From: Onthophagus taurus
Taxonomy: Eukaryota > Arthropoda > Insecta > Coleoptera > Scarabaeidae
Direction of reading: 5' to 3'
Length of the DNA: 64,000 nt
Assembly: GCF_036711975.1 (NCBI RefSeq)
Contig: NC_091973.1
Coordinates: forward strand, 16,182,001-16,246,000
Shown here: one piece after another, positions 35,401 through 46,534 of the stretch
Layout: the number at the start of each line of letters is the position of its first letter
Numbering within the stretch: the first letter of the stretch is position 1
Position numbers and translations under genes: made by a program
The notes under the pieces: generated by a model
Told to the model about the DNA's origin: nothing
Seen by the model: only the letters and a program-made list of their open reading frames with translations
Database searches by the model: none

Positions 35401-38400
35401 GCCGATTCATAGTTACAATTCCAATCGATGGAGAACTTCATCAATTGGGCGAGTCGTACCGCAATGCCAAAACACGCTTACTAAGTATGGAGCGTAAATT
35501 CAAGCGATTACCAGAATTCGGTAATAAATATCGCGAATTCATGCGAGAATACTCTGAATTAGGCCATATGCGTAGGGTAGTATCGCCGCAGGAATCAGAT
35601 AAAAATAATTACTATATACCCCACCATGGTGTTATAAACGAAAAAAGCGCAACCACAAAGTTACGAGTAGTGTTTGATGCGTCGTGCCCTACATCCACCG
35701 GTTATTCTTTTAACGATCTGCAGGTTGTGGGTCCTACTATCTAACCAGATCTATTTAGCGCTCTAGTCCGGTACAGACAATATAGCATAGTTGTAGTATC
35801 AGATATTCAAAAAATGTATCGTGCATGCCTCGTTAACACGGAACAATTAAGGTTCCAACGTATTCTATGGCGCGATTCCGAAAATCTTCCAATAGAGGTT
35901 TACGAGTTAACCACTATTACCTACGGTACAGCATCAGCAAGTTACCTAGCAACTCGCTGTTTAAAGCAGTTAGGTTTAGAAAGCTCCGATCCAGTGATTG
36001 CTAACGTTATTAAGAATCATTTTTACGTAGACGACCTTCTTACGGGAGCGGATTCAGTTGAGAAAGTTATGTACATTATTGACGTGTATCAGATAGTAGA
36101 GCGGAAGATATAATAGACATGGGACGTAGGGAAAATACGCGTACGTTAGGTCTGATGTGGGATCCTCAGAAAGATGTCTTTAAATTTAACATTAGCAAAA
36201 ACACAACTATGACACGGGTTACCAAACGATCTATTCTTTCTGAGATAGCTCAAATCTTCGATCCGTTAGGGTTATTGAGTCCTGTTATCATAAGGGCCAA
36301 AATTATCCTTCAACACATTTGGCAGGAGGGATTGGATTGGGATGTTTCACTTCCAAATCAAATTTACACACGTTGGTGTGAATTTCGTGACATGTTAGTT
36401 CTATTAAATTCCATTGAAATTCCACGTCATATTTCGTTAAAAAATGCGAATGAATTTGAACTACATGGATTTTCAGACGCATCAATTAAAGCATACGGAG
36501 CTTGTGTTTACTTACGAGCTACTAATTCTTATAATGATTGTTCGGTTCAATTAGTATGCGCAAAATCCAGAGTGGCTCCAATAAAACCTACTACAGTTCC
36601 GCGATTAGAACTGCTTGGTGCTTTGTTACTTACCGATCTTGTTAATAAAGTTAGAACAGCTTTAAATCTAGAAATTAAAAGAGTAGTGTACTGGACGGAC
36701 TCTAGTGTTCTGATAGGATGGCTAGGAACTGATCCTAGTAAATTACATACATTCGTAGGAAATCGCATTGCGCGAATTCTTGACTTATCGAGAGCGTCTG
36801 ATTGGCGCTACGTTTCAACCGAGCACAACCCCGCAGACCCCGTTTCACGCGGTATAGACTCGGGAGCCCTCGCGGATTTAACAATATATTGGTGTGGTCC
36901 TGTATGGTTAAAGCAAGATGAGTCGTTATGGCCACGTAGAACGTTTCGTTCTGAAAGTTTACCGGAAATAAAGGTTAACGTTCTAAAAGCTACTATAATT
37001 GAAGAATGCGTTATTCCGTTCACACGCTTTTCTACCCTATCTCGGCTACAACGTGTAATAGCATATTGTCTGCGGTTCGTTAATAATTGTTCAAATAAAT
37101 CTGATAAACGAACGGGTTCTTTAAAATGTTCGGAATTGAATGAAGCGCAAATTTACCTAATCAAATGTAGTCAACGAGACTCATTTCAGGATGAAATCAA
37201 TCATTTGAGTGGCAAGGGCAGTTTGCCGCAGAAAAACGAACTAACTAAATTAAACGTATTTCTTGATCACACTGGTATTATGCGCGTAGGCGGTCGATTA
37301 CGCAATTCGTCTTATAACGTTGATAAAAAGCACCCGATGCTACTTCATAGTAAACACGTGTTAACGCGGTTGATCTTCGAACACGAACACGTACAACTTC
37401 TTCATGCAGGTCCGCAACATTTACTAGCTTCAATACGGGATCGGTATTGGCCGATTGGGGGGAGAAATCTTGCCAAAAAGGTAATCTTTAATTGCATGCG
37501 TTGTTTTCGAGTAAAACCGCGGGTGTCGCAGCCTATTATGGGCGATTTACCATCGCAACGTGTTACTCCAGCACCTCCGTTCAGTACCACCGGCGTCGAT
37601 TACGCTGGCCCGTTTCTTTTGAAAGATCGGAAAGGTCGCGGTTCTAAAACTTCAAAATGCTATATTTGTCTATTTGTATGCTTTATAACACGTGCTATAC
37701 ACCTTGAATTGGTGTCGGATTTGACTTCTGAATGTTTTATTGCAGCACTGCGGCGTTTTGTTGGTCGCCGTGGAAAGCCGTCTCAGATTTTTTCGGATAA
37801 CGGTACCAATTTCGTCGGCGCGAATCGCGAGCTTCACGAGTTAGGAACGTTCCTACAAGGTTCCAATCAATTAACCGATGTGATTGAGAATGAGTCGATT
37901 AATTGGTCATTCATTCCCCCTAATTCGCCTCATTTCGGCGGTTTATGGGAGGCAGGCGTTAAAGCAACCAAATATCATTTAAAGCGGGTCGTTGGCAATG
38001 TAATACTTACCTTTGAACAATTTTATACGCTGTTGATTCAAATTGAAGCTATCCTAAATTCTCGCCCTTTGTCACCCTTGTCCACGGATCCCAATGATTT
38101 AACACCCTTAACTCCTGCGCATTTCTTAATTGGGAGAACGCTTTCGGCCCCACCAGATCCAAGCCTGGATCACGTCAAGTTAAATCGGCTGTCCCACTAT
38201 CAATATACGCAACGAATTCAGCAAGACTTTTGGAAGCGTTGGTCAAAGGAATACATTTCGGAACTCCAACGCCGTTCCAAGTGGTCAACTAAAACAGAGA
38301 ATCTTAAAATTGATGAATTGGTTGTAGTAAAGGATGACAACTTACCAACATTGAAGTGGTTATATGGTCGCGTTATCGCTCTACACCCTGGTTCCGATGG

Positions 38401-39885
38401 TATTGCAAGAGTTGCTACCATACGCACCACCAACGGGATTATCAAGCGACCAACCAATAAACTTTGCCCGCTTCCAATGACAAATTAGTACTAATTTTGA
38501 TATTATTTACTTTTTTTGTTATTGTTACCTTAGGTGATTGTCTATTAGATATAGACAATCAAATAATTTGTTATAATATGTTTTCTTTAGCGCTCCCCCC
38601 TCCCATATGCTCACTAATTTTTTTTTGAAAGGCAGTCCTTTCAAGGCGGGGGGCATGTTGTAATTTGTATCTTGTTTATACACATTTTTGCATTTTTTAT
38701 TTTGTATTTAAATTAGTTTTTCGATTTGTCAAGAATCATAGCAATAAGAAGTTTTTGTTTTGTTTTCGTTGTTGTTGACAACAAGCGCGTCACTATCAAT
38801 AAGATTTTTGTAAGAGCGTCGTTTGAGTCGTGTTGTACCTTCGTTATAATTAATAAATAATTCGTTACAACAAAAGCCAGCAAATCGTTATTCGTTACGA
38901 AGAAGTGTTAACCAGCGCTATAACATACGTTATATTATTCAACACCGTCATATGGTAAAACTTCTGCAGTTTCTACAAACGTGTTAATGTCAGTCATATT
39001 GATGTCTTTAATTTTAATAAGAAATGTTGCAAATCATCTGAGCAATTCTCATTACCAGTGTGAAAATATTTTTAACAAAATAATTTACGGAATGCTCTCT
39101 CAAATTGTATTGGTGTTGGATTGACACAATTGCCGCCTTGCGTCCGATTTCTTCAAACTCCATAATTTTTGTATTCCTTGAATAGTTACCAGCCAAGAAT
39201 TTAAAAATTTTATGGAGTTCGTTACATCATTACTAGTAGAATTGACAATTTTTATGTATCTAATAAAATTCTTCATTTTGTTTTTAAAAAGTCTTCTTCT
39301 TCTCCTTTATATGTTTTACAATTTAAAATATCAAACAATTTATTGAATTTTTCAATTACTTCAATGGTCCCAATGCATTCGTTCGAAATTACATCAGATA
39401 ATTAAAGATACATAAAGCTCCAAACCACTTGCGACAGTGTTGCTAATAACTTGGGCGGCAAGCTTTACTTTCATTTTCTGAAAGTTTGTTAGATTTATAT
39501 GTGATTATCTTAACTTGGGCGCTAATCTATTTCTTTGTAATGAATCCCTTTTGCAGAAATTTTCCAGAAAGAAACTCCAGAAAGTTTTTTTCCCATCAAA
39601 AACAAAATGGTGTTTTAATAAATTACTTCTTGTTGCTTTCAAGAGGTGTGGGGTGTCAAGAATAAACGGTATTTCTTGCCCATTTAATAAAATATACGGT
39701 TTTTCTGGTGTTATTTTGAAATAGTTATGCACTTGAATAAAATTGCTTCCCATATCAGTCACAATACATCTTGCTTGTAGGCCTACACTCACAAAGAGAT
39801 TATTATCTACGTTATCTGAAACAGAGCGTTTATCAGGTACAAATCAGACTAGTTTATTGTTAACATCTATATTAATTTTCAATTG
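32443..39885 (-). CDS. P-element-type transposase remnant, split by a BEL/Pao insertion
   Basis: Minus strand. The upstream part (39885-38950) reads ARCIVTDMGSNFIQ with a catalytic-type Asp, then KPYILLNGQEIPFILDTPHL, the KMKVKLAAQVISNTVASGLE block and FNKLFDILNCKTY, all matching P/THAP9 transposases. After the BEL/Pao element (32932-38944) the sequence resumes with a stop before NGFTYVCGYLSKKMLSVHNL and runs to 32443. Several stops and frameshifts make it inactive. Its N-terminus is cut by the Penelope-like element at 39886; a THAP exon on the same strand at 52.6 kb may be its lost start. Confidence 0.7.
32932..33220 (+). repeat. 5' LTR of BEL/Pao element
   Basis: 289 bp, TG...CA, identical by eye to the 3' copy. 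Confidence 0.95.
33483..35744 (+). CDS. BEL/Pao gag, protease and start of RT
   Basis: A 753-codon frame. Residues 1-300 are the BEL gag region (VIDLPKFNGNSESWLEFHDI, with LSTLTGEARQVI). CCHC-type knuckles follow (CMNCLRLGHFINQC and CKQCKSKHHTLLH), then the aspartic protease (ALLDPGSQSSFIT) and the RT entry (LRVVFDAS). The order is typical of BEL/Pao polyproteins. Confidence 0.9.
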   Translation: MSEIETLIKKRGIVKGKLTNFSKFITKSKLDDKGSLDQTWVFELEQRYDRALNLISDFEIIQENIDLVSADGEVQALERENFEAAFYASTAEAKRILTNSKNSRNSSLTVSPAPEQCVKLPVIDLPKFNGNSESWLEFHDIFESLIHNNHAVNDVQKFHYLLSTLTGEARQVIASLEITNTNYDVAWDLVCSRYNNPRILVQNHIKALFKIERITSVNSNVIRTLIDNIRKHLRALNTLKEPTDKWDTLIVYLVSTKLDFESNREWEHQKIQIDKPTLDDLLDCLKGRADLLESLEDKGASKSLVKHQSATKARSFVVSRQIDAIKCVLCKAEHNLQHCPEFLQLNIQKRIEQVKKLKLCMNCLRLGHFINQCRSGLCKQCKSKHHTLLHITYNRSDSQQSPTTQLQTLTSSSLTTVQTLLSTVTLHAFDRRNKKHTFRALLDPGSQSSFITTDLRERLHLPETKTNISVTGITQSKSTISSSCLLKIHSHCTNFSLQVTCLVLPVITSNLPQFAIDVNSLKIPAHLRLADPEFYNPNSIDMLLGADYFWELLCIGQIKLDDGPVIQNTRFGWIVSGPVQTSAVPSIQCNLVQSAQSSKLHEQLTRFWEVESVNVPISLSKSDAFCEKHFQETTSRTDDGRFIVTIPIDGELHQLGESYRNAKTRLLSMERKFKRLPEFGNKYREFMREYSELGHMRRVVSPQESDKNNYYIPHHGVINEKSATTKLRVVFDASCPTSTGYSFNDLQVVGPTI
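35814..38488 (+). CDS. BEL/Pao RT, RNase H and integrase
   Basis: RT with HFYVDDLLTG, connection (LSEIAQIFDPLGLLSPV), RNase H-like region (HGFSDASIKAYGACVY, VYWTDSSVLIGWL), zinc-binding integrase N-terminus (HVQLLHAGPQHLL, CMRCFRVKP), and integrase core with VDYAGPF, FSDNGTNFVGA and PHFGGLWEAGVK. All are standard BEL/Pao blocks. Confidence 0.9.
38656..38944 (+). repeat. 3' LTR of BEL/Pao element
   Basis: 289 bp, preceded by a polypurine tract and followed by the CCGTC duplication. Confidence 0.95.
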
Positions 39886-40325
39886 TAGCCTCCAGGTTCA
39901 TCATGGTGAGTATTAATAGGATAAAAAAGAATAAGTCCACGATGATTATTTATTATTTTTTTCTAATTTCGGTACAACAATGTTTCGCTTTTTCTAAAAG
40001 CGTCTTCAGGTACGACTAGAATAATGGAAGATAATTATTACTAGTTGACGGGTTTTTTGTTGGCGATATAAAATTAAAGTTATAAAAAGTTCTTACCGTC
40101 GAAAACTAAGAATGATGAACACGTGAAAAAATGATCATGTGGAAAAATTTCTCTTACAAAAAACTACGACGGACCGATGATTAAAAATATAATTTTGGAT
40201 TAAAGATTTAAGTGAAATTTTTGAAAACGGCGTGGGTTTACCATGTCAGGTTAAACTCCAACGTCGGGTGATAGGTTAAAAAAGTTTTTGAAATGCTGAA
40301 GGCAGGCGTAAAAAACTGTAAAAGC
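39886..40325 (-). repeat. PLE-2 pseudo-LTR, distal copy
   Basis: Shares near-identical sequence (CAATTGTAGCCTCCAGGTTC onward) with 43791-44118, and extends further to match the inverted copy at 44119-44520. Confidence 0.85.
39962..40018 (-). ncRNA. Hammerhead-ribozyme-like motif, copy 1
   Basis: On the minus strand GTACCTGAAGA, a GCTTTT-AGA-AAAAGC hairpin and GAAAC-ATT-GTT-GTAC match the hammerhead core CUGANGA / stem II / GAAA with a two-pair stem III and a GUAC/GUAC stem I. The first stem II pair is missing. Penelope pseudo-LTRs are known to carry such ribozymes. Confidence 0.5.
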
Positions 40326-40563
40326 TGAAGGCGTGTTATAAAAAAGGGGAATTTATCATTAAAAATCTAAAAGAAAAGGGTATTAATATTATTGAAAGCG
40401 TATTATAACGTTAAGTTTACCGAAAAACTTGAGTCGTGTGCACATATCGACTGGTTACAACGGACTGAGGTCAGTTAAAAGAGGAAGTAATATGACAACT
40501 TAAGAAAATGAAAAATTGGTATCAGGATGTGACAAATCAAATGCAAGAGCGGTGAGTTTGAAA

Positions 40564-40926
40564 TTATATGAAAGGTGTAAAATATCTATTATAATTGTTG
40601 AAATCAGTAATTTCATTCAAAATATGTTCAGGGTTTTTAGTGTGGTATGATTTTATATAGTACTCCTCAAATAGGTCCATTTTTCTGGATTTATTAAGAT
40701 GTTTTAGAAGTTTAATTTTGGATATATCAGTTTTATGTTTATGTTCTTTTAAATGTTTATAAAAAGTAGAATTTTCTTTATTTAAGTGTTCCTTGAATCT
40801 AGTATTGATATTCCTTCCAGTTTGTCCTATATAAAAAGAATCGCAATCGTTACAGTTAAGTTTGTAAATCTCACTTTTAAGTTTATCATCGAATATGTGT
40901 TTATTATTAGTTAATAATTGGCCCAA
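40564..40926 (-). CDS. PLE-2 GIY-YIG-type endonuclease domain
   Basis: IYKLNCNDCDSFYIGQTGRNI, then RFKEHL, contains the CNDC pair and the YIGQTGR half of the GIY-YIG fold found C-terminal to RT in Penelope elements; the first motif is the variant IYKL. It would nick the target for priming. Confidence 0.85.
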   Translation of the reverse strand: MGQLLTNNKHIFDDKLKSEIYKLNCNDCDSFYIGQTGRNINTRFKEHLNKENSTFYKHLKEHKHKTDISKIKLLKHLNKSRKMDLFEEYYIKSYHTKNPEHILNEITDFNNYNRYFTPFI

Positions 40927-41254
40927 TTTAGCATTAGCACGGTATACCGGTGTGACATTAAACTTATTGAAAATATCGGAAAATTGTTTTTGGATTAAAG
41001 GGTGGAAAGGTATGGAGACAAAAACGCCGGGGTTGGAAAAGTGGGGATATATGAGATTATTAATTCTAGTTTGATGAATGCATTATCAAAGCCCAGCTTG
41101 ATGATAGTATTAATTTCCTTGTTAAAACTAGCACGTGAAAGTGGGTAATTTAAAATTCTATCAAAAAAGAAACGAAAGGATGCGTATTTATGTTGAAATG
41201 ATGTAAATGAATTTTTTTGAATTAAGGTATTGGTAGTAGTAGGTTTTCTATATA

Positions 41255-42009
41255 CAGTAAAGCTCCGCTAATTCGAACACCCCCAAATCCGAATTCCCTT
41301 GTAATCCGAACAAAATTAGAAAACGTGAAATTTGCATTATGTCCCTTGCAATCCAAATTGCTAGAAGATTCGCTAATCGGAATTAACGGTCTTTTTGTGT
41401 GGCCGTTTAAACAAGTTGAAACACGTTTAGTTTTATAATTTATAGTTACTTGTTTACGTTATACCAATCCAATTGTACTCCACTTATCCAACCTATGGAT
41501 CAAAATGCAATTCGTTTAACGAAAGTGTATTACCGGAAAAGTCTCTTAGAACATGTTCTATCTATAGAGGAAGACGATATTTCCAAAGCACTGAAGAATA
41601 TTTCTATTAAGGATGCTGTGTTCATGCTTGTCAATGCTTGGGACAAACTATCGGCTAATTTAATAGCAATTAAAAGTAAAACATGAGAATGCTATTAAAA
41701 GCTTCAGTACATGTATTCAATGGGCGGAGGAGAATGCAGTCGATTTAAACACCGTAACAACCCTTAGAATTCTACGGCAACGCGCCATGAAATTTAAACA
41801 AGACTGCATGCGACAAACAAAGTTGTTTGATTTTTTTAAATAAACTGTATAAAACATGTATTGCATATATTATCTAGTACAATAAATCTATAAATAAGTA
41901 TTTATAAGACTTTTTTTGATAATATTTAAATATGACTTCAATAATCCGCATGCTTCCATAATCTGAATTGAGCTGGTTTTAATTGATTCGGATTAGCGAA
42001 GCTTTACTG
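41255..42009 (+). mobile_element. Tigger/pogo-type DNA transposon, internally deleted
   Basis: Inverted ends CAGTAAAGCTCCGCTAATTC and (inverted) CAGTAAAGCTTCGCTAATCC, flanked by TA (41253-41254, 42010-42011). The 755-bp element keeps only the C-terminal part of the transposase and lies within PLE-2, between RT and endonuclease. Confidence 0.9.
41450..41686 (+). CDS. Tigger/pogo transposase C-terminal fragment
   Basis: NCTPLIQPMDQNAIRLTKVY and YRKSLLEHVL match the third-acidic-residue region of pogo/Tigger DDE domains (PLIQPMDQG...). The DNA-binding and first catalytic parts are deleted; the frame ends at TGA 41684-41686. Confidence 0.75.
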   Translation: MFTLYQSNCTPLIQPMDQNAIRLTKVYYRKSLLEHVLSIEEDDISKALKNISIKDAVFMLVNAWDKLSANLIAIKSKT

Positions 42010-42029
42010 TATGTCGAATAGGATTTTGT

Positions 42030-43751
42030 TCTCGGAGGTGCACTTTGTTATAGTAAGATCAAGCAAATAGATGAACATTTTTCTACTTCGTAAGTAAATT
42101 GAAGATTATTAATATTGTTAAAAATGTTATTAAGGGCTATAATGTGGGATTTTTTACCGTTGTATATCAGAAGGATATCATCAACGTATCTTTTATAAAA
42201 GATAATATTTTTAGTAAAAAATTCATATTTCTCCTAGAACAGAATCCCTTCGAAGTGGTTAACAAAAATATCAGCAATTATCCCCGAAATGGGTGAACCC
42301 ATGGGGAGGCCATCCTTCATCTGGTAAAATTTGTTATCAAAAATGAAAAAATTCTGATTGCATACCAATTCTAACAAGGAAATGAAGTTATATATGTCTT
42401 GGTATTGAACACTGTCATATTTGCACATGTTATTACAAAGGTGGGCTTCGATTATTTTTAATGAATCTTTTATAGGAATATTAGAATATAAGTTTTTAAT
42501 ATCGAAAGAGATGAGGATGGAGTTATTATTGATTTGGATATCTTGAAGAGAATTAATTAATTGTTTTGAGTCTTTAACACTATATTTTATATCACTATTA
42601 AAATTGTAGTATAGAAATTTTTGAAACTGTTTGGCAATCTTCTCTGAAGGAGTATTAACATTACTAATAATAGGTCGAATGCTATGGTCTTCTTTGTGAA
42701 GTTTAATTAAACATTTGAGAACAGGTGGGAGGGGATTTATTTGAATGAGTGAGTAAGTATTAAAGTTAAATTTAACAAGAGTATCTTTGCTAGAATTAAT
42801 AAGTTTTTTGAGAAGGTTATTGTAAGATTGAGTTGGGTTTTTGTTAATTAATGTAATATTATTTTGTTGAAAGAAAGAGAATGTTTTTTGAAGATATGAA
42901 TTTTTATTAAGGATAACTAGACCGGCGTTTTTGTCTCCAAGTGTCACCACAAGATCATTATCAATGATCTTCTGTTTTATGTTAGTGATCTCCCTGCGGT
43001 CACAACCCGTGTGAGTGTTGTTGTCTTTAATGATGTTTTTAATATTGTTAAGCATAAATTTGTGAATTTCAGGTTTGAATTGGAGCTGTGACTCCAGGGA
43101 GATCGCGAGTTCAATTTTATTAAGTTTTTGTGGGAAGGAAAATTTGTGGCCATAATTAAAGATTTTATATTCGGTTTTAGAAAAAGTTGAGTCTGAAAGA
43201 TTAGTCACCCTAGGTGCAAAGGAGGTGTTATTTAAGTCATTTAATGGTACCTTAAAAGAGGAGCACTCTATATCTATTTTTTTGATATGAAAAAATGAAT
43301 TGTTATGGTGGTTAAAGTTATTAGCATTTGCATTTGGCTTGTCACTTACATTATTGATATTATTATAATTAGAGGTTCTTCGGTCCATCTGTTTTCTCTG
43401 GTTAATTAAATTTTTCTCGAGTCTTGCAAGTCTTTTCTGTTTGGTTTCTTTATTGCGAATTGTAGAGTTGTATACTTCATCTTGAAATTTGGAAATGATG
43501 TTTTCATGTTCCACGAAGTGTAATTTATGTTGTAATAATCGATGTATAAATTTGAGAATTTTGTTTTGATGTGATTGTTCTTTGTAGTGTTCTCGTAGGC
43601 GTTTCTTCATAAGCTTTTTTTCCAATTCGAATTGTATATGTTTGAAGTTTTTAGAAATTTTAACTTTGAAAGACGTCGGGGTGATCTGTTTATTAATAGC
43701 TTGATGTAGGAAGCTTATATGATCTTTTGTTTTTTCACGTTTTATCATCAT
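42030..43751 (-). CDS. PLE-2 reverse transcriptase
   Basis: The frame starts MMIKREKTKDHISFLHQAIN and has a long basic N-terminal region. It then shows Penelope RT blocks: DLVVTLGDKNAGLVILNK, LPPVLKCLIKLHKEDHSIRP, SFDIKNLYSNIPI, LPMGSPISGIIADIF and KRYVDDILLIYNGK. Target-primed reverse transcription is the family's role. The upstream 505 codons are one open frame; the catalytic YVDD block follows around 42190. Confidence 0.85.
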
Positions 43752-43790
43752 TCTTCTTAGTTGTAGGAGGATAACTCCGCGTTTTGTAAA

Positions 43791-44118
43791 TTGGCAATTG
43801 TAGCCTCCAGGTTCATCATGGTGAGTATTAATAGGATAAAAAAGAATAAGTCCACGATGATTATTTATTATTTTTTTCTAATTTCGGTACAACAATGTTT
43901 CGCTTTTTCTAAAAGCGTCTTCAGGTACGACTAGAATAATAGAAGATAATTATTACTAGTTGACGGGTTTTTTGTTGGTGATATAAAATTAAAATTATAA
44001 AAAGTTCTTACCGTCAAAAACTAAGAATGATGAACACGTGAAAAAATGATCATGTGGAAAAATTTCTCTTACAAAAAACTACGACGGACCGATGATTAAA
44101 AATATAATATTGGATTAT
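43791..44118 (-). repeat. PLE-2 pseudo-LTR, proximal copy
   Basis: Direct copy of 39886 onward, about 98% identical by eye over 310 bp. Confidence 0.85.
43878..43934 (-). ncRNA. Hammerhead-ribozyme-like motif, copy 2
   Basis: Same 57-base sequence as copy 1, in the proximal pseudo-LTR. Confidence 0.5.
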
Positions 44119-44520
44119 TTTTTACGCCTGCCTTCAGCATTTCAAAAACTTTTTTAACCTATCACCCGACGTTGGAGTTTTTAACCTGACATGGTAAACC
44201 CCGTTTTCAAAAATTTCACTTAAATCTTTAATCCAAAATTATATTTTTAATCATCGGTCCGTCGTAGTTTTTTGTAAGAGAAATTTTTCCACATGATCAT
44301 TTTTTCACGTGTTCATCATTCTTAGTTTTTGACGGTAAGAACTTTTTATAATTTTAATTTTATATCACCAACAAAAAACCCGTCAACTAGTAATAATTAT
44401 CTTCCATTATTCTAGTCGTACCTGAAGACGCTTTTAGAAAAAGCGAAACATTGTTGTACCGAAATTAGAAAAAAATAATAAATAATCATCGTGGACTTAT
44501 TCTTTTTTATCCTATATATA
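44119..44520 (+). repeat. PLE-2 pseudo-LTR, inverted copy
   Basis: Reverse complement of about 39910-40325, joined head-to-head to the proximal copy, so the two make a near-palindrome of over 600 bp. Confidence 0.85.
44412..44468 (+). ncRNA. Hammerhead-ribozyme-like motif, copy 3
   Basis: Same 57-base sequence on the plus strand, in the inverted pseudo-LTR. Confidence 0.5.
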
Positions 44521-45800
44521 TTAATGTTTAAATATCTTGTAGAAGCAGGACCATCTATAGAGCGATGAATGGAATCTGGTGATTCACATGAACGGTTATC
44601 AAGTAAATTCAAATATACTTTTATTTACTTTATCATTATGACAATTCATTATTTTTAGAATTTTTATTCAGCCTATTGTTTGTTGAAGTGGATTCTGAAT
44701 AGACCCTGAATATATCGGCTCCATCCAGTTCCTGTACTATATCAGATATTGTAATATTTTAAATCATTAAATACTATTGATTACTGTAATAATCACATAT
44801 TTGCTTTATATAAATATTTTGACTATTTCATTTATAGATGTCCAAACGCAAACAAATACTTCTCTGTCATCGGATACACCACGTAAGAGAAAATTGAGAA
44901 GTTCACATAAAAATCTCCGAAAACAAAATATAACAGTGAGAAGGATGCCCTCTGAAGCTACTGACAAATTGAACACGATGGAAAAATTCGTCAACAACTG
45001 TTGTGATCAATTCTTACCAGAACACTTTGCAAAGATTGTCTAATATTACATCGAAGGGGAGAAGGTATACACAAGCATACAAAGAGTTTAGCATGCAATT
45101 ATATTTTTTGGGGCCCCGCTCATATAAATTTTTACAAACCTTATTTTATTTGCCTTCGACAAGAACATTAAGAAGATTTACCGAACAATTAAAATTTTTG
45201 CCTGGACTAAATAATGTATAACTTTATAACGCCTTACAACTGAAGGTTGCTTCTATGTCAAATGTAGACAAAGACTGTGTCTTATATATTGACGAAATGT
45301 CGCTCAAAGAGAACGTATTTTATCATATAGGTAGAGATGAGATTGTTGGATAGTAGATTTAGGAAATAATAATAGAGAAAATTATTCAGCACGTAACGCT
45401 AATGTCTTCATGATACGAGGTATTCATAGCAACTGGAAACTGCCCCTAGGATATTTTGATCATCTTGCACAGCAACGTTTCTTCAAGAGACAATCCAAGA
45501 ATGTATCAATAATTTGACAAATAGATATTCTTCAGGTTTTTATTTGCTAATCTAATTGATTGTAAGCTTCCCATCACTTTAATAACAGAAAATATTACAA
45601 TACCTGATGTAGTACTAGAGGTTGATGGATCTGACAAATCCTGGATCGATTCAGATAATGAATTGTTATAATGATAAAATAAATATATCTATATTTGAAT
45701 TTTCCTGATAACCGTTCATGCGATTCAGGAGATGCTATAAGATCCTCTCAAGATGGTCCTGCTTCTACAAGATATTTAAGAATTAATATAGATGTTAACA
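44505..45800 (+). mobile_element. P-type DNA transposon (P-2), damaged
   Basis: Inverted repeats of about 75-100 bp bound it: TAAATATCTTGTAGAAGCAG on the left (44528 on) and its complement ending at 45779, followed inward by ACCATC and the block GAACGGTTATCA. Between them lies P-type transposase sequence. It is short, so much of the gene has been lost. Confidence 0.7.
44840..45540 (+). pseudogene. P-2 transposase, partial and frameshifted
   Basis: Legible blocks, in order: DVQTQTNTSLSSDTPRKRK, QFLPEHFAKIV, then after a frameshift near 45035 SKGRRYTQAYKEFSMQLYFL and GPRSYKFLQTLFYLPSTRTL, a stop near 45220, then DCVLYIDEMSLKENVFYHIG with a catalytic-type Asp. This is the THAP9/P-element order. 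Sequence degenerates after about 45540. Confidence 0.65.
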
Positions 45801-46534
45801 ATACACTACTCTGATTTATACCTGATAATGACTGCTTCAGATAATGGTAATAACACATTGCCTTTTGAAGTGGTAGGTGTAACCAAAAGATCTAAAGTAA
45901 AAGTTTTAGTAAACGATGTAACGGTATAACTATATTAAAAATTACCTTTTAAAATACTTGCTTTATTAACAGGGTTTTCCTCTGCTTTCATGATGTTAAA
46001 TCCGGTGATGAACTGCTGTGGGCAACAACCTTTTCGTGTGTGGACCGCTGTACATTTTACCTGAAAAATCCAAATCACCTACAGGAAAAGTATTATATAG
46101 ATGTTCGACAGATTTGTTTTGCAGATCTAATCTATCACACACCTTTTACCACTGGGTTGCTCTGCAAATAATAATACAAGTTTAATTGCAAAACAACGGT
46201 AATAATAGAACTTGTTTACCGCTCTGTATTTTTTGGTACACGAAAAAAGCTGATACCTTTACCCGGTGTTGATCTACAATTACGATACGATCTTTTTTTA
46301 TCCATTACTACTTACTACTATACAGGTGTCCAGAAATGACGTGTACAACGGAAGACCACAAGTGCCTTGACCAAAAGTATGATGATTTAACTCAAGTACA
46401 TAAAATTGCTGTATAACACAAAATATCAATTATACTAACAATATCTAAATAGTATTCTAAATTACTAATGAAAAATTAAATTTCTAAAAATAAAATACTA
46501 AATAATGTTAATAATACCAAAACAAACTATGTTA
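45801..46534. other. No gene recognised
   Basis: AT-rich with scattered short frames on both strands. A patch at 45990-46150 looks less random but cannot be assigned. Confidence 0.3.

Larger units (their letters stand above)
32932..38944 (+). mobile_element. BEL/Pao LTR retrotransposon, young, nearly whole (about two breaks)
   Basis: Two 289-bp LTRs (32932-33220, 38656-38944), identical by eye and bounded by TGTTG...CAACA, are flanked by the 5-bp duplication CCGTC (32927-32931, 38945-38949). A tRNA-like primer site TGGTCCTTCGAGCCGGAT follows the 5' LTR, and a purine-rich tract ending in AAGGCGGGGGGCA precedes the 3' LTR. The internal order is gag, protease, RT, RNase H, integrase. LTR identity implies a very recent insertion, into the P-type transposase. 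Confidence 0.96.
39886..44520 (-). mobile_element. Penelope-like element (PLE-2) with RT, GIY-YIG and pseudo-LTRs
   Basis: Minus strand. A terminal repeat (pseudo-LTR) lies at about 39886-40325 and again at about 43791-44118 in the same orientation; a third copy at about 44119-44520 is inverted. Between the direct copies lie RT (43751-42030) and GIY-YIG endonuclease (40926-40564). A Tigger element (41255-42009) interrupts it. Direct plus inverted terminal repeats are typical of Penelope insertions. It has a few breaks and the copies are very similar, so it is not old. Confidence 0.88.
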
